62,784 bases of DNA from Bacteroidales bacterium (GCA_009785505.1 WQWA01000007.1:1-62784); one strand, 5' to 3'; shown: positions 6,073-14,887, counted from the first letter of the stretch. The notes: generated by a model from the letters alone, not told the origin. Numbers and translations: made by a program.

Positions 6073-7904
6073 TACCTTGTGATGATTGCGTTAAATTTTT
6101 TGCATTTTTCTATACAAGCTCCGCATTTGATACAAAGTCCTTGCTTGATAGCGTGTGGCTTTTTCGCTTCGCCGGTGATAGCATTCGTAGGACAAGCACG
6201 TTTACAAGCCGTACAGCCTACACACTTTTCTTCAACGATGAAGTATTCCAAAAGGTCTTTACACTGACCCGAACGACATTTTTTATCTACAACGTGTTCA
6301 ACGTATTCGTCCCAAAAATTATTAAGCGTGGAAAGTACGGGATTTGGCGAAGTTTGTCCCAGTCCGCAAAGCGATGTATCTTTGATAACGTTGCTCAAAT
6401 TGCGAAGTTTTTCGAGAGTTTCCAATGTCCCTTTTCCCTGGCAAATTTCTTCAAGCATTTCGTGAAGACGCTTGTTACCAATACGGCAAGGTGAACATTT
6501 TCCGCAAGATTCGTCAACGGTAAATTCTAAATAAAATTTTGCCATAGAAACGGCACAGCTACCTTCGTCCATCACAATCATACCGCCGGATCCCATCATA
6601 GAACCTACCTCAAGCAAACTATCAAAATCTATCGGCGTATCCAAATGCATCTCCGTCAAACAACCGCCCGAAGGACCTCCGGTTTGAACAGCCTTGAACT
6701 TTTTTCCGTTCTTAATTCCACCACCAATTCCGAAAATAACTTCACGCAGTGTAATACCCATTGGAACTTCGATCAAACCAACGTTGTTGATTTGTCCTGC
6801 CAATGCAAATACTTTTGTTCCGCGAGATTTTTCCGTTCCAATGGACCTAAACATTTCGAGATCGTTATTGATGATATACGGAATATTGGCAAATGTTTCC
6901 ACATTGTTTACACAAGTTGGTTTGTCCAAATAGCCTGATACGGAAGGGTAAGGAGGTTTTAGCATCGGCTCACCACGAAAGCCTTCCATTGAGCGAATCA
7001 ATCCGGTTTCTTCGCCACAAACGAAAGCACCTGCTCCTAGGTGTATTTCGATATCAAAGTCGAAACCTGTTCCTAAAATATCTTTACCCAATAAACCGTA
7101 TTTACGGGCTTGTTCAAGTGCAATTCTCAAGCGTTCGACCGCCAAAGGATATTCGGCACGAATATAGACCAAACCCTTATTTGCACCGATTGCGTATCTA
7201 CAAATTGTCATTGCTTCGACGACACAATGTGGATCGCCTTCTAAAATCGAACGATCCATAAATGCTCCGGGGTCGCCTTCGTCGGCATTGCATATAACAT
7301 ATTTTTGTTCGCTCGGCACTTTCTTTGTGATCTCCCACTTCAAACCTGTCGAGAATCCCCCACCGCCTCGACCACGCAAGCCGGATTCTTTGATACGCGC
7401 GATGACTTCGTCTCGACTTAATTCCGTTAAACACTTGCCCAAAGCATCATAACCGTCACGAGCAATATACTCATAAATATTTTCCGGATCGATAAGACCA
7501 CAATTCCTTAGAGCCAAGCGGTGTTGCTTGAGGTAGAATCCCATATCTTTCGAGTCTGCGATACGCTCCTTCGTGACGGGGTCTTCATAAAGTAATCGGT
7601 CGATTTTACGACCTTTGACAACGTGTTCTTCCACAATTTCACGAACATCGTTGGGAGTAACCTCGACGTAAAACGTGTTATCGGGAAGCACTTTCACGAT
7701 AGGCCCCTTTTCGCAAAAACCAAAACAACCCGTAAGGATAGTTTGAATTTCATCTTTGAGCCCTTTTTCTTCTATGATTTGACGTAAATTTCCAAAAATC
7801 GCATCTGCCTGCGAAGCCTTGCATCCCGTGCCTCCGCAAACAAGTAGGTGCATTTTGTAATTTGTCGCATCTTGAATTTTGCTTGACTTTTGCATGTTGT
7901 TCAA
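6072..7904 (-). CDS. hydB: [FeFe]-hydrogenase subunit B, NuoF-like flavoprotein
   Basis: A 610-residue NAD(P)H-oxidising subunit. It has an N-terminal thioredoxin-like [2Fe-2S] domain (CGGTGCKAS, TGCFGFC), then the NuoF core with the NADH/FMN loop RGRGGGGFSTGLKW, the acidic FMN motif CNADEGDPGAF and LGAGAFVCGEETGL. Next come the N3-type [4Fe-4S] motif ESCGKCSPCRIG with its downstream SLCGLG Cys, and two C-terminal ferredoxin clusters (CVGCTACKRACP, CIKCGACIEKC). This is the family's full architecture. It leads hydB-hydA-hydC. A TACCTTTT box lies just upstream, and a dyad shared with the divergent ferredoxin gene may coordinate the two units. Confidence 0.95.
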   Translation of the reverse strand: MNNMQKSSKIQDATNYKMHLLVCGGTGCKASQADAIFGNLRQIIEEKGLKDEIQTILTGCFGFCEKGPIVKVLPDNTFYVEVTPNDVREIVEEHVVKGRKIDRLLYEDPVTKERIADSKDMGFYLKQHRLALRNCGLIDPENIYEYIARDGYDALGKCLTELSRDEVIARIKESGLRGRGGGGFSTGLKWEITKKVPSEQKYVICNADEGDPGAFMDRSILEGDPHCVVEAMTICRYAIGANKGLVYIRAEYPLAVERLRIALEQARKYGLLGKDILGTGFDFDIEIHLGAGAFVCGEETGLIRSMEGFRGEPMLKPPYPSVSGYLDKPTCVNNVETFANIPYIINNDLEMFRSIGTEKSRGTKVFALAGQINNVGLIEVPMGITLREVIFGIGGGIKNGKKFKAVQTGGPSGGCLTEMHLDTPIDFDSLLEVGSMMGSGGMIVMDEGSCAVSMAKFYLEFTVDESCGKCSPCRIGNKRLHEMLEEICQGKGTLETLEKLRNLSNVIKDTSLCGLGQTSPNPVLSTLNNFWDEYVEHVVDKKCRSGQCKDLLEYFIVEEKCVGCTACKRACPTNAITGEAKKPHAIKQGLCIKCGACIEKCKKFNAIITR

Positions 7905-7913
7905 TTCTTGCGG

Positions 7914-7921
7914 AAAAGGTA
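7914..7921 (-). promoter_or_regulatory. -7 promoter box of hydBAC
   Basis: Minus-strand TACCTTTT, one base from the TAnnTTTG consensus, 10 nt upstream of the hydB ATG at 7904. The transcript would have a very short leader. Confidence 0.45.
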
Positions 7922-7957
7922 CGAAAAAAAAATGAAAATCCTAATATTTTTCTAAAA

Positions 7958-7980
7958 AAGTGCAAAAAAAAATTGCACTT
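7958..7980. promoter_or_regulatory. Inverted repeat between hydB and ferredoxin, possible operator
   Basis: AAGTGCAA and TTGCACTT form a perfect 8-bp dyad around seven A residues, midway between the divergent hydBAC and ferredoxin promoters. The position suits an operator acting on both units. The regulator is unknown. Confidence 0.45.
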
Positions 7981-8018
7981 AACTTTGTTGAATACTTGCG
8001 TGGTTCATTTTTTTTTTG

Positions 8019-8026
8019 TATCTTTG
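8019..8026 (+). promoter_or_regulatory. -7 promoter box of the ferredoxin gene
   Basis: TATCTTTG with CTTG 20 bases upstream (7995-7998). It lies 31 nt before the ferredoxin ATG. Confidence 0.65.
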
Positions 8027-8057
8027 CGGTGTCATTAACTTAAAAAAACATTAGATC

Positions 8058-8225
8058 ATGGCTTACAAAATCACTGAAGATTGCACTGCTTGTGGCAGTT
8101 GTATGGGCGAATGTCCGGTTGACTGCATCACTTCCGGCGACATTTACGTTATTGATGCCGGTGCTTGCACTGATTGCGGCGTTTGTGTTGACAGTTGCCC
8201 GGTTGAGGCGATTGTTCCTGCATAA
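8058..8225 (+). CDS. 2[4Fe-4S] ferredoxin
   Basis: A complete 55-residue clostridial-type ferredoxin, MAYKITEDCTACGSC to EAIVPA. Cys residues follow CxxCxxCxxxCP in both halves (CTACGSCMGECP and CTDCGVCVDSCP), with one extra Cys after the first set (VDC). It carries low-potential electrons in the cytoplasm. It is transcribed away from hydBAC and shares its control region, so it is a likely partner of the hydrogenase and of KorAB. A TATCTTTG box precedes it and a strong terminator follows. Its length and both cluster motifs are textbook. Confidence 0.95.
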   Translation: MAYKITEDCTACGSCMGECPVDCITSGDIYVIDAGACTDCGVCVDSCPVEAIVPA

Positions 8226-8241
8226 GTTTTCAGCAACAACA

Positions 8242-8272
8242 AAAAAATCCCACCGAATTGGTGGGATTTTTT
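8242..8272. terminator. Bidirectional intrinsic terminator
   Basis: ATCCCACC and GGTGGGAT pair around GAATT, flanked by A and T runs on either side. It lies between the ferredoxin stop (plus) and the acyl-CoA ligase stop (minus) and can serve both. Confidence 0.9.
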
Positions 8273-8298
8273 GTATATTTGTCCATATAATTTAACGA

Positions 8299-10080
8299 TT
8301 AGACAAACAACTCCTCAATAGTTTCTTTGTAACGTTCTTCGATGAGATTTCTACGAAGTTTCAAAGTCGGTGACAATTCACGAGTTTGCGGCGTCCATTC
8401 ATCGGCAATAATTGTGTGCTTTTTGATTTGTTCGTAATCGCCGAAAAATTTATTGTACTTTTTCACCTCTTTCATGATGCGTTTTTTCACAATTGGATTA
8501 TCCACAACTTCCTGACGATTTTTTGGATAATCACCTAATTTATGACGTCCCCACCAGCCCGGCATAAACGTCCAATCTAAAGTGATAACCGCAGCAGCAA
8601 ATTTCTGCCCTGCTCCCGTAACGATAAGTTGGTCGATGAACGGAGATTCCTTAAATTTTTCTTCAATCAAATTCGGATTCACATATTTTCCAAACGAAGT
8701 TTTAAAAAGTGCCTTTTTTCTACCTGTAATTCGCAGCAAAAACTTATCGCCAACCTTTTCCCATCGTCCCAAATCTCCTGTGTGGAAATAACCGTCTTTA
8801 TCAATTACAGCAACAGTTTCCTCAGGATTTTTGTAGTAGCCGATCATTACGCAGTGTCCTTTGCACAAAACTTCTCCGTCTTCGGCAATTTTCACATCCA
8901 AACCTTCGAGTGCAGGTCCTACTGTTCCGGCCATTCTACCGTTTTTCCCAAAATTACTTACAGCGATTACAGGAGAAGTTTCTGTGAGTCCGTAGCCTTC
9001 GATAATTGGAAATCCTGCACCTGTAAAAAAGTTTACCAAACGCTCCTGAAGGGAAGCACCACCGCTGATAAGAGCAGAAAGTTTTCCACCTAAAACATCG
9101 CGAAGCTTATGATAAACCAATTTGTCGGCAATACGATGTCTAAGATTGTAGTGCCACGAACGGTTTTCAAGTTTATACTTCATCGCCAAGTTCAAAGCCC
9201 AGTAATAAATTCTTTTTCTTAAAAACGGCATTTTTTCGCCTGCGATATACATTTTATCGTATAATTTCTCCAAAATTCTTGGTACGCAGGTCATAACTTC
9301 AGGTTTTACATCTTTGGCGTCCTGTGCAATAGTTCCGATATTTTCGGCATAGTAAATCCCATAACCTTTCCAATGCCACAAATAGCAAATCATACGTTCG
9401 TAAACATGACAAAGCGGTAAGAAACTCAATGCGTGAGCACCCGGAAGAGCAGGCGGAATATGTTCGCAACACTTGAAATTCTGAACAATGCTCGAATGTT
9501 TAAGCATCACACCTTTTTGATTTCCGGTTGTTCCCGATGTAAAAATAATTGTTGCCAAGTCCTCAGGCTTGACGTCGGCTTTAAGTTTTTCGAGTAATTC
9601 GGGTTGCGGATTTTGTTTTCCGAGTTCGACTAATTGCGAAAAATAACGATGACCTTTACCGCGATCCACAAATGTGAATAACTCTTGCAAAGTAGAAATT
9701 TTATCCAAAATCGGTTGAAGTTTTCCCAATAGTTCCGCACCTTCCGAGAAAATAATTTTCACTTCTGCGTGATTCAAGATATAGTCATAATCGCTTTCGC
9801 TAATCGTCGGATAAATCGGTACGGGAATTGCACCAATTTGTTGAATACCGATATCCAAAAAGTTCCATTCCGGACGGTTTCCGCTGATAATCGCAATCTT
9901 GTCGTTTTTTTGAATTCCCAACGCCAGCAGGCCGTAGCTGACATTGTCTGCGTATTCCATGTAATCATCGATAGAATACTTTTTCCATTCGCCGTTCACT
10001 TTTCCGGCTAATTGATCGTCTTTCCAGTCAAACTTTTCTTTAATGTAGGGCAAGAGATCAAAAATTCGTGTTACCTCCAT
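8299..10080 (-). CDS. fadD: Long-chain acyl-CoA synthetase (AMP-forming)
   Basis: A 593-residue ANL-superfamily ligase that activates fatty acids to acyl-CoA through an acyl-AMP. The P-loop-like A3 motif FTSGTTGNQKGV lies at residues 180-191. GYGLTETSP (A5), YFHTGDLGRWE (A7) and TGRKKALFKTSFGKYVNP (A8/A10) follow. Length and motifs fit the FadD15/Faa-like branch common in Bacteroidetes. Substrate chain length cannot be read from sequence. It sits between the hydrogenase genes and hydE with its own promoter at 10107-10114, back to back with that of hydE. Confidence 0.9.
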   Translation of the reverse strand: MEVTRIFDLLPYIKEKFDWKDDQLAGKVNGEWKKYSIDDYMEYADNVSYGLLALGIQKNDKIAIISGNRPEWNFLDIGIQQIGAIPVPIYPTISESDYDYILNHAEVKIIFSEGAELLGKLQPILDKISTLQELFTFVDRGKGHRYFSQLVELGKQNPQPELLEKLKADVKPEDLATIIFTSGTTGNQKGVMLKHSSIVQNFKCCEHIPPALPGAHALSFLPLCHVYERMICYLWHWKGYGIYYAENIGTIAQDAKDVKPEVMTCVPRILEKLYDKMYIAGEKMPFLRKRIYYWALNLAMKYKLENRSWHYNLRHRIADKLVYHKLRDVLGGKLSALISGGASLQERLVNFFTGAGFPIIEGYGLTETSPVIAVSNFGKNGRMAGTVGPALEGLDVKIAEDGEVLCKGHCVMIGYYKNPEETVAVIDKDGYFHTGDLGRWEKVGDKFLLRITGRKKALFKTSFGKYVNPNLIEEKFKESPFIDQLIVTGAGQKFAAAVITLDWTFMPGWWGRHKLGDYPKNRQEVVDNPIVKKRIMKEVKKYNKFFGDYEQIKKHTIIADEWTPQTRELSPTLKLRRNLIEERYKETIEELFV

Positions 10081-10106
10081 ATAGGTTGTTATGAAAATTA
10101 GGGTTG

Positions 10107-10137
10107 CAAAGATACAAAAAAAAAATAAAATTGCAAA
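10107..10137 (-). promoter_or_regulatory. Promoter of the acyl-CoA synthetase gene
   Basis: Minus-strand TATCTTTG at 10107-10114 with TTTG at 10134-10137, spacing 19. It lies back to back with the hydE promoter. Confidence 0.75.
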
Positions 10138-10139
10138 AT

Positions 10140-10171
10140 TTTGTTTTTTCAGGTTTTTCTTCGTAACTTTG
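10140..10171 (+). promoter_or_regulatory. Promoter of hydE
   Basis: TTTG at 10140-10143 and TAACTTTG at 10164-10171 with a 20-base spacer, an almost ideal Bacteroidetes promoter. It places the RNA start after about 10175 and so excludes starts further upstream. Confidence 0.75.
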
Positions 10172-10191
10172 TAACGGTGAAATGTGTCACA

Positions 10192-11238
10192 ATGAATAAG
10201 GCTTTGATAATTGATTATCTAAACCACCCTAACCCGATTGATTTATTTGAAAAAGCCAAGCAAATCAAGTCTGAAACGGTTGGAAATAAAGTCTATTTGC
10301 GAGGATTGATTGAGTATTCCAATCGTTGTGCGAAAGACTGCTATTATTGTGGAATTCGCGCTTCGAACAAAAAGGTACTACGCTACCAAATGAACGACCA
10401 AGCGGTGTTGGAAGCCGTAGAATATGCCTATCACAAAGGTTTTGGCTCTGTCGTGCTACAGTCAGGCGAACGACAAAGCCAAGAATTTACGCAAAACATA
10501 GAGGCTTTACTCAAAAAAATAATGACTCTGACCAACAACGAAATCGGTATTACTTTGTCGTTGGGCGAGCAAAGCGAAGATACCTACAGGCGTTGGCATG
10601 ATGCAGGTGCAAAGCGTTATTTGCTACGTATCGAAACATCGAACAAAGCGTTGTACGAAAAATTACATCCCAAGAATCATAACTACGGTGCTCGCTTAAA
10701 ATCTTTGCAAACACTGAAAAAACTGAATTTTCAGGTAGGTACCGGCGTGATGATCGGTCTACCTTATCAAACTCTCGAACATTTAGCCGAAGATTTGCAT
10801 TTTTTTCAAGATATGGACGTGGATATGGTTGGAATGGGACCGTATATTGAACATGCGGATACACCGTTGTACGAAACCGTAGGGGCGAGGCATGCCTCGC
10901 CCCTACAGATCGAAAATCGTTTTGATTTAACCCTAAAAATGATTGCCTTACTACGCATTCTAATGCCGACTATCAATATCGCTGCAACCACAGCCTTGCA
11001 AACTTTAGACCCTTTTGGACGCGAAAAAGCCATTGAAATAGGTTCAAATGTTATCATGCCGAATCTCACTCCGCTCAAATATCGTGAGAATTATTTTTTG
11101 TATGACGGCAAAACGGTTGTGCGGGACACTTTCGATGATACAGTCACAGATTTGGAAGCCCGTTTAGCACGTGTTGGTGCAGAAATTGGCTACAATTTGC
11201 AAGGGGATTCGTTACACTTCAAAATGAAGTCCGCGTAA
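10192..11238 (+). CDS. hydE: [FeFe]-hydrogenase maturase HydE, radical SAM
   Basis: A 348-residue radical SAM enzyme that helps build the diiron subcluster of the H-cluster. The [4Fe-4S]/SAM motif is CAKDCYYC (Cys46, Cys50, Cys53). The C-terminal BATS-like region includes DLTLKMIALLRILMP and SNVIMPNLTP, as in HydE. The frame is open from 10141, but the promoter overlaps that part, so the ATG at 10192 is chosen. Residues 230-239 (VGARHASPLQ) are encoded by a perfect 28-nt palindrome and look like an in-frame insertion in a loop after HADTPLYE. HydF and HydG are not in the window. It follows the hydrogenase genes but is separated from them by the acyl-CoA ligase gene. Confidence 0.92.
   Translation: MNKALIIDYLNHPNPIDLFEKAKQIKSETVGNKVYLRGLIEYSNRCAKDCYYCGIRASNKKVLRYQMNDQAVLEAVEYAYHKGFGSVVLQSGERQSQEFTQNIEALLKKIMTLTNNEIGITLSLGEQSEDTYRRWHDAGAKRYLLRIETSNKALYEKLHPKNHNYGARLKSLQTLKKLNFQVGTGVMIGLPYQTLEHLAEDLHFFQDMDVDMVGMGPYIEHADTPLYETVGARHASPLQIENRFDLTLKMIALLRILMPTINIAATTALQTLDPFGREKAIEIGSNVIMPNLTPLKYRENYFLYDGKTVVRDTFDDTVTDLEARLARVGAEIGYNLQGDSLHFKMKSA
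10879..10906. repeat. 28-nt perfect palindrome inside hydE
   Basis: The arm GTAGGGGCGAGGCA is followed directly by its exact reverse complement. It begins on a codon boundary and encodes VGARHASPL plus the first base(s) of Gln. Related palindromes lie at 34293-34320 and 35584-35611, each in the same codon phase of its host gene. Confidence 0.92.
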
Positions 11239-11267
11239 TAAACCCGCCTTGTTTAGTTCTTTGTTGA

Positions 11268-12794
11268 CTATGACGGCAAGTGGATATATCCGCCAATTCC
11301 AATCGGCAAGCCGGTCAAATACCATATTATCAAGGCAGCCGACAGACCGAGCAAGGCGATTAGCGAATAAGGCAGCATCATTGAAATGATTGTACCTATT
11401 CCCGCATTCTTATCGTATTTTTCAGCAAAAACTACCACTAACGCAAAGAACGACATCATCGGTGTAATGATATTTGTTACTGTATCACCTACACGGAAAG
11501 CAAGTTGTGTAAACGCCGGATCATAACCTAATTGCATAAACATCGGCACGAAAATCGGTGCCATAATCAGCCACTTTGCCGAACTTGAACCCATAAACAT
11601 ATTCAAGAACGCACACAGCAATACAAACGAAAGAATCAACGGAACGCCTGTAAGTCCGGTATTTTGCAAAAATACAGAGCCATTCATCGACAAAACAACA
11701 CCTAAGTTTGAATGTGCGAAGTAGTTGATAAATTGTGCTGCGAAAAACGCCAAAACCAAGTAAGCACCCATGCTTTGCATAGATTTTGTCATAGAATTCA
11801 CAACATCTTTATTGCCCTTGATTGTTTTCGAGCCGATACCAAAACCTAACGCCGGAGCTAAAAACAAAATCATAATCACAGCCACAAGTCCGCCCATAAA
11901 CGGCGCATCTCTGTCAAGTATAGCACCCGTCTCCGGATTTCGCAACGGGGCAGATTCCGGCAATACCAGCAAAAGTAAAAAGGCAACAGCCCCCAAAAAT
12001 GACCAACCTGCAAATTTCAAACCTCTTTTTTCTTCTACACTTAATTCCGACGAAATATCGGCAACATCTATTTCGCCATCGGGCTTGTATTCGCCAAGTT
12101 TCGGTACAACAATTTTTTCTGTAACAAAATAGCCGATAATCGTCAAAATGATCGTCGCCGCCCACATAAAAAATATGTTAGAGGTCGCTAAAACCACTAT
12201 GTCCGGATCAATCATTTGTGCTGCTTGCTCAGTAATTCCTGCCAAGATAACATCCGATAAGGTTAGGCTGATATTCGCGGCAAATCCTGCCGAAACGCCA
12301 AAAAACGCTGCTGCCAAACCTGCTAAAGGATGTCGTCCTATCGCATAAAAAATGGCTGCACCCAAAGGAATTACAATTAAATAACCCGCGTTTTCAGCAA
12401 TACTTGAAAAAATACCAACAAAAACAACGACAATCGTAATCATTTTTTTCGATGAACCCAGCATTATTTTTCTTAACAACGCCGAAATCAAACCCGTGTG
12501 TTCTGCCACTCCAACACCTAACATCGCTACAAGAACCGTTCCGAGAGGAGCAAAATTTACAAAATTACTAACTGCATTCGTGAATATGTACGCAATTCCG
12601 ACACCCCGAACATATGTGTCTACTTCGGCACCGGGTAATCTCACACTAACACCCATAGCGGCTGCGATGTGCGAAATTACGATTATGATGAGTGCAAAAA
12701 GAGCAAATAGCATTGCCGGATGCGGCAATTTGTTGCCGGCTACTTCAACGCCATCAAGAAATCTTTGAAATCCGGGCTTTTTGGGTACTTTCAT
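11268..12794 (-). CDS. AbgT-family transporter
   Basis: A 508-residue inner-membrane protein, the usual AbgT length, with about eleven hydrophobic segments. Family features include the N-terminal RFLDGVEVAGNKLPHPAMLF, IAENAGYLIVIPLGA, and MGSSSAKWLIMAPIFVPMF before the last spans. AbgT proteins import p-aminobenzoyl-glutamate (a folate breakdown product), and some export sulfonamides; which applies here is not visible. The open frame extends to 12905, but a consensus promoter at 12833-12863 lies inside that extension, so the ATG at 12794 (MKVPKKPGF) is used. It converges with hydE and ends about 30 bases from it. Confidence 0.9.
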   Translation of the reverse strand: MKVPKKPGFQRFLDGVEVAGNKLPHPAMLFALFALIIIVISHIAAAMGVSVRLPGAEVDTYVRGVGIAYIFTNAVSNFVNFAPLGTVLVAMLGVGVAEHTGLISALLRKIMLGSSKKMITIVVVFVGIFSSIAENAGYLIVIPLGAAIFYAIGRHPLAGLAAAFFGVSAGFAANISLTLSDVILAGITEQAAQMIDPDIVVLATSNIFFMWAATIILTIIGYFVTEKIVVPKLGEYKPDGEIDVADISSELSVEEKRGLKFAGWSFLGAVAFLLLLVLPESAPLRNPETGAILDRDAPFMGGLVAVIMILFLAPALGFGIGSKTIKGNKDVVNSMTKSMQSMGAYLVLAFFAAQFINYFAHSNLGVVLSMNGSVFLQNTGLTGVPLILSFVLLCAFLNMFMGSSSAKWLIMAPIFVPMFMQLGYDPAFTQLAFRVGDTVTNIITPMMSFFALVVVFAEKYDKNAGIGTIISMMLPYSLIALLGLSAALIIWYLTGLPIGIGGYIHLPS

Positions 12795-12832
12795 TTTTAG
12801 TATAAATTGTTTGTGGTTATCAAAATTTCCTG

Positions 12833-12863
12833 CAAAGGTACAAAAAAATCTCAAATTTACAAA
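12833..12863 (-). promoter_or_regulatory. Promoter of the AbgT gene
   Basis: Minus-strand TACCTTTG at 12833-12840 and TTTG at 12860-12863, spacing 19. It fixes the ATG at 12794 as the start. Confidence 0.75.
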
Positions 12864-12949
12864 ACTTATCATCAACTGCGTTAAAAAAAATGCAAATTTA
12901 TACAAATAAATCTGTAAAATTCCATGTTTTATTTTTCAATTAAATTTCG

Positions 12950-12957
12950 TAACTTTG
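12950..12957 (+). promoter_or_regulatory. -7 promoter box of the alpha-oxoamine synthase gene
   Basis: TAACTTTG 26 nt before the ATG at 12984. The -33 region is T-rich without an exact TTTG. Confidence 0.6.
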
Positions 12958-12983
12958 TGGATTAAAATCAAAAAAAATCACAA

Positions 12984-14234
12984 ATGGACATTTTCAAAAA
13001 ACGTTTAGAAAATTTCGGACCGCTCGGCAAATATGCTGACTTTGCCCATGGTTACTACATGTTCCCCAAACTTGAGGGACCAATCCAAGCACGAATGAAG
13101 TTTAATGGCAAGGAAGTTTTGTGTTGGAGTTTGAACAATTATTTGGGATTGGCGAATCATCCCGAAGTACGAAAAGTTGATGCCGAAGCTTCTGCCGAAT
13201 GGGGATTAGCTTACCCAATGGGTGCTCGAATGATGTCCGGACACACCAAGTATCACGAACAATTACAAAACGAACTCGCAGAGTTTGTATTCAAAGAGGA
13301 TGCCTATTTGTTCAATTTCGGCTATCAGGGTATGGTTTCGACGATTGATGCATTGCTTGACCGTCATGATGCACTTATTTACGACTCGGATTCGCATGCG
13401 TGCATGATTGACGGAGCCCGTTTACACATGGGAAAACGTTACAAGTTTGCTCATAATGACATGGCAGATTGCGAAAAACAGTTGAAACTTGCTACTGCAC
13501 ACGTTGCAAAAACCGGCGGTGGAATTTTACTTATGACCGAAGGCGTTTTCGGAATGGTTGGCGATCAAGGCGACTTGAAAGGCATCGCAGAACTGAAGAA
13601 AAAATATAAATTTCGTTTTTTAGTTGACGATGCTCACGGTGTTGGAACTATTGGCGAAACAGGTGCAGGAGCAGGACAGTTTCAAGGTGTTCAAGACGAT
13701 ATCGATTTGTATTTTGGAACGTTTGCAAAATCGTTTGCATTGATCGGCGGATTTGTTGCCGGCGATAAAGATATTATTCGTTATTTGACCTACAATCTGC
13801 GTTCACAAATTTATGCAAAATCATTGCCGATGCCTATCGTTATCAGTCTTTTGAAACGCCTGGATTTGATGCGTAAACATCCTGAATATCGCGAAAAACT
13901 TTGGGAAAATGTGAACACATTACAACTCGGATTGAAAGCAAAAGGATTTAACCTTGGAGTAACCAACACGCCTGTAACACCTGTTATGCTTAGCGGTTCT
14001 GTAAATGAAGCAACGCAATTAACTTACGACTTACGTGAAAATCATGGAATTTTCTGTTCGATTGTAACGCATCCTGTTGTTCCGGCAGGAGTCATTTTAT
14101 TGCGTATAATTCCTACGGCTGTGCATAGTTTGGAAGATGTACAATATACGATTGATGCGTTTGCAAGTTGTAGAGATAAATTGGTTTCGGGCGAGTATGC
14201 CAAAATGGGCTTTAGAGAGATGACAGTGAACTAA
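12984..14234 (+). CDS. Alpha-oxoamine synthase family PLP enzyme (KBL/SPT-like)
   Basis: A 416-residue fold-type I PLP enzyme that condenses an amino acid with an acyl thioester. The PLP lysine is Lys249 in FGTFAKSFALIGGF. The DDAHGVGTIG motif (Asp/His contacting PLP) and SHACMIDGARL are also visible. The family covers glycine C-acetyltransferase, serine palmitoyltransferase, 8-amino-7-oxononanoate synthase and cysteate acyltransferase of sulfonolipid synthesis. Sequence reading alone does not separate them. No threonine dehydrogenase or biotin genes are nearby, which leaves a sphingolipid/sulfonolipid-type role plausible but unproven. The 3' end overlaps the convergent kinase gene by 23 bases. 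Confidence 0.85.
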   Translation: MDIFKKRLENFGPLGKYADFAHGYYMFPKLEGPIQARMKFNGKEVLCWSLNNYLGLANHPEVRKVDAEASAEWGLAYPMGARMMSGHTKYHEQLQNELAEFVFKEDAYLFNFGYQGMVSTIDALLDRHDALIYDSDSHACMIDGARLHMGKRYKFAHNDMADCEKQLKLATAHVAKTGGGILLMTEGVFGMVGDQGDLKGIAELKKKYKFRFLVDDAHGVGTIGETGAGAGQFQGVQDDIDLYFGTFAKSFALIGGFVAGDKDIIRYLTYNLRSQIYAKSLPMPIVISLLKRLDLMRKHPEYREKLWENVNTLQLGLKAKGFNLGVTNTPVTPVMLSGSVNEATQLTYDLRENHGIFCSIVTHPVVPAGVILLRIIPTAVHSLEDVQYTIDAFASCRDKLVSGEYAKMGFREMTVN

Positions 14235-14769
14235 GAACTCGCTCGACCTCACATTGCAAGTCGGTTATGTTTTTATCGTTGGTAAACACATAATCGGCTT
14301 TTTTTATACATTCGGCAAGATTTTGTTTGGCAGGATCGGTAGTACTCATTTCGCGTTTTTCGTTTTCTACGAAAGTTTCGAAATCAATGTGATCTGTGGC
14401 AGATCCGCGCTTAACAATTCGTTCATAGCGCTTACGAATATCGGCATCAACAGCAAATAAAATAAAATCTTTGTATTTTCGCAAACTCTCAATCTCCCCT
14501 ACTGCCCGAATGCTTTCGATAATGCCGTTTTTTCCGGATTTTATCGCACGTTCGTACAATTGATCCGTAATATAAGACGGCGAATGCGTTGCACGCAAAT
14601 CGTTTGCAACAACAACCATACTGTCTCGATTGACAGGCAACCCACGCCTTTCGATTTCCTCAATCAAAAAATCCCGCACCGAAAAGTGCAAAAAATCTTT
14701 TTGTGAAACCAAATAATCTACGATGGTTCCCTTGCCTGCTCCTATTGTTCCTGTGATTCCTATAATCAT
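14212..14769 (-). CDS. P-loop NMP/dephospho-CoA kinase-like protein
   Basis: A 185-residue P-loop NTPase with Walker A GTIGAGKGT (residues 6-14), an adenylate/dephospho-CoA-kinase-like layout, and a lid-like basic segment DADIRKRYERIVKRG. It resembles AAA/NMP-kinase family proteins annotated as dephospho-CoA kinase-like in Bacteroidetes. I cannot tell whether it is the true coaE. Its end overlaps the end of the convergent PLP-enzyme gene by 23 bases. A palindromic repeat lies just upstream of its start. Confidence 0.75.
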   Translation of the reverse strand: MIIGITGTIGAGKGTIVDYLVSQKDFLHFSVRDFLIEEIERRGLPVNRDSMVVVANDLRATHSPSYITDQLYERAIKSGKNGIIESIRAVGEIESLRKYKDFILFAVDADIRKRYERIVKRGSATDHIDFETFVENEKREMSTTDPAKQNLAECIKKADYVFTNDKNITDLQCEVERVLSSLSSL

Positions 14770-14792
14770 TCTACTATTTTTTTGCTCTGGTT

Positions 14793-14826
14793 CGTCATGT
14801 CGAGCGAAGTCGAGACATCCCCTTGT
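14793..14826. repeat. Single palindromic repeat arm, GTCATG type
   Basis: CGTCATGTCGAGCGAAGTCG and the following GAGACATCCCCTTGTTA match one arm of the 188-bp modules at 28889 and 58975. It lies between the divergent kinase and transketolase genes. Confidence 0.8.
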
Positions 14827-14832
14827 TATTTT

Positions 14833-14864
14833 TTTGCAAAGTTACGATTTTTTTCGTATCTTTG
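14833..14864 (+). promoter_or_regulatory. Promoter of the transketolase operon
   Basis: TTTG at 14833-14836, a 20-base spacer and TATCTTTG at 14857-14864. It lies inside the longer upstream open frame and so excludes starts before 14888. Confidence 0.8.
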
Positions 14865-14887
14865 CAAGTTGCAAATTATATACTCTT

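Noticed and set aside
4453-7434. Many 60-155-codon frames on both strands across hydA and hydB
   Set aside because: All lie inside the two hydrogenase genes, whose cofactor motifs are complete. None has a promoter or start context of its own.
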